This document shows positions 1-7,821 of a DNA stretch of 64,000 bases, one piece after another. Within the stretch, counting starts at the first letter, position 1. The number at the start of each line of letters is the position of its first letter. The notes beneath the pieces were generated by a model. The model searched no databases. It was not told the origin of the DNA and was given only the letters and a program-made list of their open reading frames with translations. The position numbers and the translations under genes were made by a program. Source of the stretch: Streptomyces atratus (GTDB taxonomy: Bacteria; Actinomycetota; Actinomycetes; Streptomycetales; Streptomycetaceae). The stretch is from contig NZ_BMRN01000026.1 in NCBI RefSeq assembly GCF_014648655.1, positions 1 to 64,000 on the forward strand, given 5' to 3'.

Positions 1-340
1 GCTTTCGCGTTTCCCTTTCCGGCGAGTCCGACTCTATCAGATCCTTTCGGCCCTGATTCCCAGTCAGCGGGGTTTGTCTTCCCGGCTGTTGGGCCGTTCC
101 GACGTCTAAACTCTAGCGGATTTTCCCGGCGACTCATAATCGAGTCTTCGAAATCAATTCCGGCATGCCGAAATTGTCCCGAGTGGGAGATCGTGCTGAG
201 TTTTGGTTGCCGCATTCGCGGCGGGATCGGTTGCCGCAGAACCGTTCCGGCTCCGTGACAACTCGAAGAACCTTACGGATCGAGGAGGAACGTGTCAACT
301 CCGCCAGGTCAAGCCGTTTTCCCGCGTGTCCGACAGGAGT
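1..340. other. gene-free left edge
   Basis: No convincing coding frame on either strand. The stretch is noticeably less GC-biased than its neighbours and holds no strong hairpin that I can see. It lies downstream of the MarR gene, whose stop is at 341, so it is probably intergenic sequence before a gene outside the window. Confidence 0.5.
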
Positions 341-898
341 TCAGTCCAGGTCGGTGAGCCGGCCGCCGGCGTCCGGCTGGGCGTGTTCCACCCGGCGCAG
401 GAGGCGGATCAGCATGTCGCCGAGGACTCCGCGTTCGTCGCCCGTGAGGTCCTGGAGCAGGTCCTCCTCGAAGTCGGTGGCCATGCGCATGGCCTCCAGC
501 CACTTCGTACGGCCCTCGTCGGTCAGTTCGACGATCACGCGCACCCGGTTGTTCTCGTCCCGGTCGCGGGTGACCAGGCCCTCGCCCGCCATGCGATCGA
601 TGCGGTGGGTCATCGCCGCCGGGGTGAGACCGAGGCGCTTGGCCAGCTCTCCCGGGCCCAGACGGTACGGGGAGCCGGCCAGGACCAGCGTCTTGAGGAC
701 CTCCCACTCGGCGTTGCTGATGCCGAGGGCGGCGACCTGGCGTCCGTACGCCACGTTCATCCGGCGGTTCAGTCGGCCCAGGGCCGAGACGACCTGCTCG
801 ACCTGGGGATCCAGGTCACGGAACTCGCGCTGATAGGCGGCGATCTGCTCGTCGAGGCTCGGCTCCTGGGGTCCGGGCTGCTCGGTGGTGTCAGGCAT
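341..898 (-). CDS. MarR-family transcriptional regulator (SCO4122-like)
   Basis: A 185-residue winged-helix regulator. The N-terminal helix (about residues 10-45) leads into the MarR core with a helix-turn-helix around residues 65-110 (LGPGELAKRLGLTPAAMTHR) and the wing carrying the family DRDENNR motif. The ATG at 898 was chosen because the frame upstream of it is not coding-like. The gene is divergent from an MFS pump, the usual arrangement for a MarR repressor controlling its transporter. A perfect inverted repeat lies between them. From memory, the S. coelicolor pair SCO4122/SCO4121 links this regulator to drug efflux and glucose-dependent sporulation. The family call is firm; the ortholog call is inference. 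Confidence 0.9.
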   Translation of the reverse strand: MPDTTEQPGPQEPSLDEQIAAYQREFRDLDPQVEQVVSALGRLNRRMNVAYGRQVAALGISNAEWEVLKTLVLAGSPYRLGPGELAKRLGLTPAAMTHRIDRMAGEGLVTRDRDENNRVRVIVELTDEGRTKWLEAMRMATDFEEDLLQDLTGDERGVLGDMLIRLLRRVEHAQPDAGGRLTDLD

Positions 899-963
899 GG
901 CGGGCAGTATCGCACGCCCTCCAAAGCCGTCGAAGTCCTTCAGTCTGAATTGTTGAGCTTCTA

Positions 964-979
964 ACTTTAGTGCTAAAGT
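964..979. promoter_or_regulatory. candidate MarR operator palindrome
   Basis: A perfect inverted repeat ACTTTAG-TG-CTAAAGT lies in the divergent space between the MarR start at 898 and the MFS start near 1042. Two 7-bp arms with a 2-bp centre are typical of MarR dimer sites, and the AT-rich sequence stands out locally. It is the most likely autoregulatory and efflux-control operator. Confidence 0.65.
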
Positions 980-1041
980 CTTCGGGTTCGAGTCGTTCGG
1001 ATGGCTCGGCAAGTCGCTTCGAGACCTTGAGGTAGGTGAGT

Positions 1042-2360
1042 GTGACCAGGGAGATGGGTGCAGCACTGCGGCGGATCCAGTTGGGGAGCGCGCTGAGCGC
1101 ATTCGGGCTGGGGTTCACCGTTCCGTATCTGTACGTCTATGTGGCACAGGTACGGGATCTGGGTGCTGGCACCGCGGGAGTCGTGCTGGCGGTCTTCGCC
1201 ATGGCGGCACTGGCCGTTCTGCCGTTCACCGGGCGTGCCATCGACCGGCGCGGGCCCCTGCCCGTGCTCGTCGTCGCCTCGGCCGTCGCTTCCCTGGGCG
1301 CCGCCGCCCTCGGCCTGTCGTCGGGCGTGACCGCATCCGTGCTGTCGGCCGCGGTCCTCGGCGCGGGTACGGCGGTCATGCAGCCGGCGCTCGCCACCAT
1401 GCTCGTGTGGTGCTCCAGCACCGCCACCCGTACCCGCGCCTTCGCCATGCAGTTCTTCCTGCAGAACCTCGGGCTCGGCATCGGCGGGCTGGTAGGCGGA
1501 CAGATCGTCGACACGAGCCGGCCGGAGACCTTCACCCTGCTGTTCCTCATCGAGGCCGCGATGTTCGTCGTGCTCGGTGTCATCGCCTGCACAGTGCGGC
1601 TGTCCCGTACGCCTTCCTTCTCCGACGTCAGGCCCACCGACGGGTCCGAGGCACCGGGCGGGCTGCGGGCGCTGCTCTCGCACCGGGCCATGGTGCAGCT
1701 GTGCGTGCTGGGCTTCGTGCTGTTCTTCGCCTGCTACGGACAGTTCGAGTCCGGGCTCGCGGCGTACGGCACCGAGGCCGCCGGAATCCAGCCCTCGACG
1801 CTCGGTATCGCGCTGGCCGCCAACACCGCCGTCATCGTCGTGGCTCAGTTCGTCGTGCTGCGTCTGGTGGAGCGCCGCAGGCGCAGCCGGGTCATCGCCT
1901 GGGTCGGTCTGATCTGGGCGTTCGCCTGGATCGTGGCGGGGTACGCGGGGCTCGGGCACGGCAGCCAGACCATGGCGACGGCCGCGATGATCTCCACATA
2001 CGCGCTGTTCGGGCTCGGTGAGTCGATGCTGTCGCCGACCGTTGCGCCGCTGGTCGCCGACCTGGCGCCGGAGTCGATGGTCGGGCAGTACAACTCCGCG
2101 TTCGCCCTTTGCAAGCAGCTCGCGCTGGCGGTCGGCCCGGCCGTGGGCGGGCCGATGGGGGCGACGCTGCACGGCCCGTACATCGTGACGTTCGTGCTGT
2201 TCTCGCTGGGCATCACGGTGCTGGCGCTGCGGCTCGGCCGGCAGCTCACTCCCGTACAGGACCAGCCTTCGATCGAGACGGTGCCGTCCAGGGTGGTCGC
2301 CGTGTCACTGCACTGCCGGAGGCCGAGCCCGCGGTTGCCTCCGCCGTCACCACTCGCTGA
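1042..2360 (+). CDS. MFS drug-efflux transporter, apparent 3' frameshift (SCO4121-like)
   Basis: A 12-helix-type major facilitator, about 440 residues. It shows the motif-A-like loop (GRAIDRRGPLPV) between helices 2 and 3 and repeated hydrophobic segments to about residue 410. The GTG at 1042 is preferred over 1036 because GAGG lies 9 nt upstream. The open frame does not stop where expected. It runs to 2901 through the antisense of the next gene with non-transporter composition. From about 2302 the -1 frame gives a normal short tail (VTALPEAEPAVASAVTTR) ending at TGA 2358-2360, just before the terminator. I therefore annotate to 2360 with a suspected single-base frameshift near 2300. The partner regulator is the divergent MarR gene. 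Confidence 0.75.
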
Positions 2361-2374
2361 GGCGGTAAAGGCGA

Positions 2375-2404
2375 GTAGGGGTCCTGCTTCGGCAGGGCCC
2401 CTAC
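2375..2404. terminator. bidirectional hairpin terminator between convergent genes
   Basis: Arms GTAGGGGTCCTGC and GCAGGGCCCCTAC flank a TTCG tetraloop with one mismatch. It follows the expected end of the MFS gene and overlaps the stop codon of the convergent phosphatase gene, so it can serve both. There is no long T-run, as is common in Streptomyces. Confidence 0.8.
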
Positions 2405-4254
2405 CGCGGCAGGGTGAATTCGCACCAGACCGCTTTGCCGCCGCCCGGTGTGCGGCGGCTGCCCCAGGACGTGGCGATCGACGCGACGATGGAGATGCCG
2501 CGGCCCGCTTCGTCCGCCGGGTCGGCTCGTCGGAGGCGCGGCAGGTGGTCGTCGCCGTCGGTCACCTCGATGATCAGGCGGCGATCGGTGCGGCGCAGGC
2601 CCAGGCGCATCGGCGGGGTGCCGTGCTTGAGGGAATTCGCGACGAGTTCGCCGGCGGCCAGGACGCCCAGGTCGCAGAGTTCGACCGGGAACCGCCACGA
2701 CGTCAGGACGCCGGTCGCGAAGGCGCGGGCGCGCGGGGCCGCTTCGATGCCGCCGAGAAGATCGAGCGAGGCGTTGTGGAACAGCTCTGCGTGCGCCCCC
2801 GTTCGGGCGGGGTGCTGGACCACCAGCACCGCAACGTCGTCGTCGTGTTCCGCGGTGACGCCGAGGGAGCGGATCAGCCGGTCGCAGACCACCTGGGGTG
2901 AACCCTTGGCACCCGAGAGGGCGCGTTCCAGAGCGGCGACGCCCTCGTCGATGTCCTCGCTGCGGCGCTCCACCAGGCCGTCCGTGTAGAGGACTGCGGT
3001 GGAGCCGGGCGGCAGCGCGATCGTGCCCGATGTGTGGATCCAGCCGCCGGTGCCGAGCGGCGGTCCTGTCGGGTCCTCGGCGCGGTGGACCGTACCGTCC
3101 TCGTGGCACACCAGGATCGGGAGGTGCCCGGCGGAGGCGTAGACGAGCCGGCCCTCGTTCGGATCGTGGACCGCGTAGGCGCAGGTGGCGATCTGGCTGG
3201 CGTCGATCTCGGCGGCGAGACCGTCGAGGAGCTGGAGCACCTCGTGCGGCGGGAGGTCGAGGCGGGCATAGGCGCGCACGGCCGTGCGGAGCTGGCCCAT
3301 GACGGCGGCGGCTCGCACCCCACGGCCCATCACGTCCCCGATGACCAGGGCGGTGCGGCCTGCGCCGAGGGTGATGACGTCGTACCAGTCGCCGCCGACC
3401 GCGGCGTCCGTGCCGCCGGGTTGGTAGGTGGCGGCGATCCGCAGGTCGTCGGGCTGCTCCAGCTCCTGCGGGAGCAGGGAGCGCTGGAGGGTGACGGCCG
3501 TTTCGCGGTGGCGGCGCTCGCTGGCGCGGAGCCGTTCGGCCGCTTCGGCATGGTCGGTGACATCGACGGCGTACACGAGCACTCCGCCGTCGCTGCCTCT
3601 GTTCCTGTTCTTGCCGCTCCGGTTGCCCTTGTTCTGTTTCTTGTTCCCGTCCCTGTCCCCGTCTGCGTCGCCGCCGTCGGTCTCGCCGTCGCTGTCCCTG
3701 TGCACCGGGGTGCAGGTCACGGTGTACGAATTGCCGTTGCGGACCTTTCGGGACTTGACCGTACGGGGTGTGCCACTGCGCAGGACCTGGTCCATGAGGG
3801 GCAGCAGGCTGAGCTCGCTGAGCTCGGGCATGGCCTCGGCGGCGGCGGCGCCGGCCGGGCGCGGTCCGAAGGCGCCGGCGTAGGCGTCGTTGACGTACGC
3901 GATCCGGTGGTCGGGGCCGTACACCAGGGCCACCAGAGCGGGCAGCTGGCCGAGGATGTCCCGGGCGGAGAGATCCTCCGGGGCGGGGCCGCGGCCCCCG
4001 GGAGGTTCGCCGTGCGTGTCGTGGTGCGTGTCGCCGCTCTTGTCTCCAGGCGTGTCACTGCGCGTGTCGCCGTGCGGCGGGCAGGGCCCGTTCTCGGGCT
4101 GTGCGTACTCGGCGCGGGCCGAGGGCACGGGACTGCGGTCGTCCCGCGCGGCGGCGCGGCGCTGCGTTCCGGGTAGGCGGGCGCTCCAACGCGTGAAGTT
4201 CACGGAATTTCTGGCCTCGTGTGTCGGTCTGGTCCGCTCGGGCGGGCTGCTCAC
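2401..4254 (-). CDS. PAS / PP2C (SpoIIE-type) phosphatase with ATPase-like domain
   Basis: A 617-residue cytosolic signalling protein. A low-complexity N-terminus leads to a PAS domain (about residues 95-215, with VYGPDHRIAYVNDAYAG). A SpoIIE/RsbU-type PP2C domain follows (about 250-470), with metal-ligand motifs VGGDWYDV, VIGDVMGRG and LYTDGLVERR. A C-terminal GHKL ATPase domain of the anti-sigma RsbW type (about 490-617) shows LVANSLKHG and the GRGISIV loop. The fusion suggests one protein that both phosphorylates and dephosphorylates an anti-anti-sigma partner, gated by the PAS signal; this is inference. The start is uncertain: the GTG at 4254 has a weak RBS and the first 90 residues are poorly conserved-looking. 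It lies 135 nt downstream of ndh on the same strand. Confidence 0.85.
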   Translation of the reverse strand: MSSPPERTRPTHEARNSVNFTRWSARLPGTQRRAAARDDRSPVPSARAEYAQPENGPCPPHGDTRSDTPGDKSGDTHHDTHGEPPGGRGPAPEDLSARDILGQLPALVALVYGPDHRIAYVNDAYAGAFGPRPAGAAAAEAMPELSELSLLPLMDQVLRSGTPRTVKSRKVRNGNSYTVTCTPVHRDSDGETDGGDADGDRDGNKKQNKGNRSGKNRNRGSDGGVLVYAVDVTDHAEAAERLRASERRHRETAVTLQRSLLPQELEQPDDLRIAATYQPGGTDAAVGGDWYDVITLGAGRTALVIGDVMGRGVRAAAVMGQLRTAVRAYARLDLPPHEVLQLLDGLAAEIDASQIATCAYAVHDPNEGRLVYASAGHLPILVCHEDGTVHRAEDPTGPPLGTGGWIHTSGTIALPPGSTAVLYTDGLVERRSEDIDEGVAALERALSGAKGSPQVVCDRLIRSLGVTAEHDDDVAVLVVQHPARTGAHAELFHNASLDLLGGIEAAPRARAFATGVLTSWRFPVELCDLGVLAAGELVANSLKHGTPPMRLGLRRTDRRLIIEVTDGDDHLPRLRRADPADEAGRGISIVASIATSWGSRRTPGGGKAVWCEFTLPR

Positions 4255-4389
4255 TGTCGGTCACTGCCGGCCGGGTCACTCTGTGCAGGTGTGGGTCCAC
4301 CCATGGTCACACGTCCAGTGTGACGGACCGTACTGACAGGTGTCGGTCGGCCGGGTCCCGGGTGGGTGCGCAGGCGGGCCGACGGGCAG

Positions 4390-5850
4390 TCAGCCGCCGT
4401 TCCTCGGCGGGTCCTCGGGCCCTGGTGGGTGGCCGGGTCCCGGCGTGCCGTCGGCGTTCGGCGGGCCGGTCCGCCCGGGGCGTTTGCCTCCTGCGGCGAG
4501 TTCGAATTCGGCGCGCGGGTGTTCCAGCGAACCGAGGGAGACGATCTCCCGCTTGAAGAGCCCGGCGAGGGTCCATTCGGCAAGGACACGGGCCTTCCGG
4601 TTGAACGTCGGGACGCGGCTGAGGTGGTACGTACGGTGCATCAGCCAAGCCGGGTAGCCCCTGAGTTTACGACCGTAGACATGGGCGACGCCCTTGTGGA
4701 GGCCGAGTGAGGCGACGGAGCCCGCGTAGCTGTGCCGGTACTCCTTGAGGGGTTCGCCGCTGATCGACGCGAGGACGTTCTCGGCGAGGACCTTGGCCTG
4801 GCGCACGGCATGCTGGGCGTTGGGGGCGGTCTCCTTGCCCGTTTCCGCGGCGGTCAGATCGGGTACGGCCGCGGCGTCCCCGGCGGCCCAGGCATGCTCG
4901 ACCCCGTCGACGGTGAGTTCCGCCGTGCATCTGAGCCTGCCGCGCTCGTTGAGCGGCAGGTCGGTGGCGGCGAGGATCGGCGCGGGTTTGACGCCCGCGG
5001 TCCACACGAGGGTGCGGGTCGGGAAGCGGGAACCGTCGCTGAGGACGGCGATCCGGTCCTCGCAGGATTCCAGCCGGGTGTCGAGGCGTACGTCGATATT
5101 GCGGCCCCGCAACTCACGGATCGCGTAGGTGCCCATGGCGTCGCCGACCTCGGGAAGGATGCGGCCGGTCGCCTCCACGAGGATCCATTTCAGGTCCCCT
5201 GCCTTGATGTTGTGGTAGTACCGCGAGGTGTAGCGGGCCATGTCCTCCAACTCGGCCAGGGCCTCGACGCCCGCGTATCCGCCGCCGACGAAGACGAAGG
5301 TGAGGGCTGCGTCGCGGATGGCGGGGTCGCGGGTGGCGGAGGCGATGTCCATCTGCTCGATGACATGGTTGCGCAGGCCGATGGCCTCCTCGATGGTCTT
5401 GAAGCCGATGCCGTGGTCGGCGAGGCCGGGGACCGGGAGGGTGCGCGAGACGGAACCCGGTGCGAGGACGAGTTCGTCGTACGGGATCTCGACAGCGCCG
5501 GTGCCGTCCTCCCCGGTGGCGAGGGTGGTGACGGTCGCCGTGCGTTTGGCGTGGTCGATGCGCTGTGCCTCACCGATCACGATCTTGCAGTGCGCCAGGA
5601 CCCGACGGAGCGGCACGACGACATGGCGCGGTGAGATCGAACCGGCGGCCGCTTCGGGCAGAAATGGCTGATACGTCATATAAGGCTCGGGTGTGACGAC
5701 GACGATCTCGGCCTCACCGTTTCTGAGTCTCTGCTTCAGCTTCCGCTGGAGACGCAGCGCTGTGTACATCCCGACGTAGCCGCCGCCGACGACGAGAATG
5801 CGCGCACCCGGCGGGGGGCCGGGGGGTGTTCCCCCGGAATCTGAAGCCAT
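4390..5850 (-). CDS. type II NADH dehydrogenase / FAD-dependent oxidoreductase
   Basis: A 486-residue flavoprotein. The FAD Rossmann motif (ILVVGGGYVGMYTALRLQ) begins near residue 16. A second GxGxxG for NAD(P)H (FVFVGGGYAGVEALAEL) is near residue 185. The C-terminal FAD signature is HAWAAGDAAAVPD. The C-terminus is amphipathic, as in NDH-2 enzymes that sit on the membrane surface and pass electrons from NADH to menaquinone without pumping protons. The start MASDSGG at 5850 is chosen over a longer frame to 5955 because the extra residues are not enzyme-like. It is divergent from the TetR gene atrA. From memory this matches the SCO4119/SCO4118 arrangement, where AtrA binds the shared intergenic region. 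Confidence 0.88.
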   Translation of the reverse strand: MASDSGGTPPGPPPGARILVVGGGYVGMYTALRLQRKLKQRLRNGEAEIVVVTPEPYMTYQPFLPEAAAGSISPRHVVVPLRRVLAHCKIVIGEAQRIDHAKRTATVTTLATGEDGTGAVEIPYDELVLAPGSVSRTLPVPGLADHGIGFKTIEEAIGLRNHVIEQMDIASATRDPAIRDAALTFVFVGGGYAGVEALAELEDMARYTSRYYHNIKAGDLKWILVEATGRILPEVGDAMGTYAIRELRGRNIDVRLDTRLESCEDRIAVLSDGSRFPTRTLVWTAGVKPAPILAATDLPLNERGRLRCTAELTVDGVEHAWAAGDAAAVPDLTAAETGKETAPNAQHAVRQAKVLAENVLASISGEPLKEYRHSYAGSVASLGLHKGVAHVYGRKLRGYPAWLMHRTYHLSRVPTFNRKARVLAEWTLAGLFKREIVSLGSLEHPRAEFELAAGGKRPGRTGPPNADGTPGPGHPPGPEDPPRNGG

Positions 5851-6152
5851 CACCACCCCATGACGCAACGTGCTCAAGGGTTTGTCCACAGCCCCGGCAA
5901 ATTGTGTGACCGGAGGTTCTGGACCGGCCGCTGCTGCCGATCGCGGCGACAACACGGAAGCTGCGCAGGTCAGGGGTTGGGGTAGGGGTCGCGGGCGGGG
6001 GTCGAATCAGTAACCAACCGGTCCTTGCTCCGATCGGGGGGCGCTCCGTGCGGAACTACCCCCTTCTGAATTGACCCGGGCTCAACTATGTTCGTATGTC
6101 GTCGGGGTGTCGGGTAGGGACCATGATCCACACTCTGACTAAACGGCGGGAA

Positions 6153-6192
6153 GTCTCCGGGGGGAGACGTCATAACCGGGGGAACAGTTATG
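6153..6192. promoter_or_regulatory. two inverted repeats just upstream of atrA
   Basis: GTCTCC-N4-GGAGAC occupies 6153-6168. CATAAC-N10-GTTATG spans 6171-6192 and overlaps the ATG at 6190. Both are perfect in their arms. They lie in the divergent ndh/atrA space, where an autoregulatory TetR site is expected. Which of them is bound, if either, cannot be told from sequence. Confidence 0.45.
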
Positions 6193-7101
6193 CACATTCA
6201 GGATTCTCATTGGCAGACTGCTGCGGCAGTTACGTCCCATTCGTCCGACGGAAACGGACGAAGCGGAGCAATGGGGACAGTGGACACGGTGGGTCCGGTC
6301 GCGACAGCCGAAACAGGCGGCACGGCCGGAACAGCCGGGGCCGCCGGAGCGAACGGACGCTCGGCTCCGCTCCGCGTGGACGCACAGCGCAATCTGGAGC
6401 ATGTACTGCGAGCCGCACGCGAGGTGTTCGGCGAGCTGGGGTACGGGGCTCCGATGGAGGACGTGGCGCGTCGCGCCAAAGTCGGTGTCGGCACGGTGTA
6501 CCGGCGGTTCCCGAGCAAGGACGTGCTGGTGCGGCGGATAGCCGAGGAGGAGACCTCCCGGCTGACGGACCAGGCGCGGACCGCGCTGGGCCAGGAGGAA
6601 GAGCCGTGGTCGGCGCTGTCGCGCTTCCTGCGGACGTCCGTGGCCTCGGGCGCGGGGCGGCTGCTGCCGCCGCAGGTGCTGCGGGTCGGGGTCGATACCG
6701 ACGCCGATGCCGACGACTCGAACGCGGCCGGGGAGTCGGGGTCCATAGCGGCCTCCGTATCGGACTCAGGTCTGGGCAGTGCTCGGGACGAGACACGGGT
6801 GCCTCAGCAGCGGCAGGGCGCGGCTCAGGCCGACCTCCGGCCGGCCGACGGGCGTTCCACCGCGGAGACCGGCATCGAGGACGACGGCGCGGGAGCCGGC
6901 GAACTGCTGGAGATCGTCGGCCGGCTGGTGGACCGGGCACGGGCAGCTGGTGAACTGCGCCGAGATGTGACGGTGGCGGATGTGCTGCTAGTCATCGCGA
7001 CGGCGGCGCCTTCGCTGCCCGACGCGGCTCAGCAGGCTGCGGCTTCGAGCCGACTGCTGGACATCCTGCTGGAGGGGCTGCGCTCGCGGCCGGTCGCGTG
7101 A
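6190..7101 (+). CDS. atrA: TetR-family regulator AtrA
   Basis: A 303-residue TetR protein. After a Gly/Ala/Thr-rich N-terminal tail of about 60 residues comes the TetR DNA-binding domain (about 65-112), with APMEDVARRAKVGVGTVYRRF as helix-turn-helix core and the FPSK turn. The ligand-binding half is split by an acidic, Ser/Gln-rich low-complexity insert (about 169-236) before the last helices. The ATG at 6190 has GGGGGA at a good distance. AtrA of S. coelicolor (SCO4118, recalled) activates antibiotic pathway regulators such as actII-ORF4, and S. griseus AtrA activates strR. The divergent NADH dehydrogenase neighbour supports the assignment. Target genes in this strain are unknown. Confidence 0.8.
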   Translation: MHIQDSHWQTAAAVTSHSSDGNGRSGAMGTVDTVGPVATAETGGTAGTAGAAGANGRSAPLRVDAQRNLEHVLRAAREVFGELGYGAPMEDVARRAKVGVGTVYRRFPSKDVLVRRIAEEETSRLTDQARTALGQEEEPWSALSRFLRTSVASGAGRLLPPQVLRVGVDTDADADDSNAAGESGSIAASVSDSGLGSARDETRVPQQRQGAAQADLRPADGRSTAETGIEDDGAGAGELLEIVGRLVDRARAAGELRRDVTVADVLLVIATAAPSLPDAAQQAAASSRLLDILLEGLRSRPVA

Positions 7102-7821
7102 GTGGGGTGCGCGGTAGCGGAGTGCGTGCCGGCGTGTGAGCGTGGTGCGCGTGCGTGCGTGCCGGTGCGATGAGGTGGCGGCGTCGGCGTGTGAGCGCGG
7201 TGACTGCGGGGCGCGTGAGCGCGATGGCACTTGAGGGTGCTGGTGCGCGGGCGTGTTGTGCGTGAATACGCCGGCCTTCCGGGGCGAGTTGCTGGGGTGA
7301 GCGGTCGGATCGGACCGGGTGGCCGGGGTGCGCCGTCGGGGCGATTTGCCTGGCGTGAATGCGCTGGGCGTTGGGCGGTCGGCATGGCCCGTACAGGTGG
7401 GTCCCGCTCGGCAGCCCATCGTCGCTCGTGCACCACTCGCGTTCCGCTTCCGCTCCCGGCCTCCGCCCTCTCGACCGGGCCTGGGCCGGGCGCTCTCTCT
7501 GCCTGCCGGCCGGCTCTCCGTGGCGCCGGCTCGGCACTCCTCCGGTTCTTCGGTCGGCTCCAGGGCGTCGCCTGAATGGCTCTTGATCGGTGTTTCTTCG
7601 GCGCTGGATCGGCTCATGTCGGTGGGCCTGCTGCCCTTGGTCTGCAACCCGCCCGCGCAGAGAAGCCCCATGAGCCTTCCCCGAATGAGTGGCCGTCAGT
7701 GCTCACATTCGGGAAAACGCCCCGGATGAGTGGTTGCCGGGGCTGAAGGTTCGGCCTGATTGCGCCATGTGGCACTCTTGCCCGGGGTTCGGGTCCGAAA
7801 GCGCATACGGGGGCTTCCGCG
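7102..7821. other. 720-nt gene-free stretch with GT-rich degenerate repeats
   Basis: No frame here reads like a protein. The first 200 nt are strongly G+T skewed on the + strand and repeat short units: the 13-mer CGGCGTGTGAGCG occurs at 7130-7142 and 7185-7197, with a related unit near 7213. Near 7680-7714 an imperfect hairpin (CCGAATGAG with CTCACATTCGG) may terminate atrA transcription or sit in the leader of the next gene. Confidence 0.5.

Noticed and set aside
2361..2901. Continuation of the MFS open frame for another 180 codons
   Set aside because: It runs through a terminator and antisense to a well-supported phosphatase gene, and its Arg/Gly/Asp-rich composition is that of a shadow frame.
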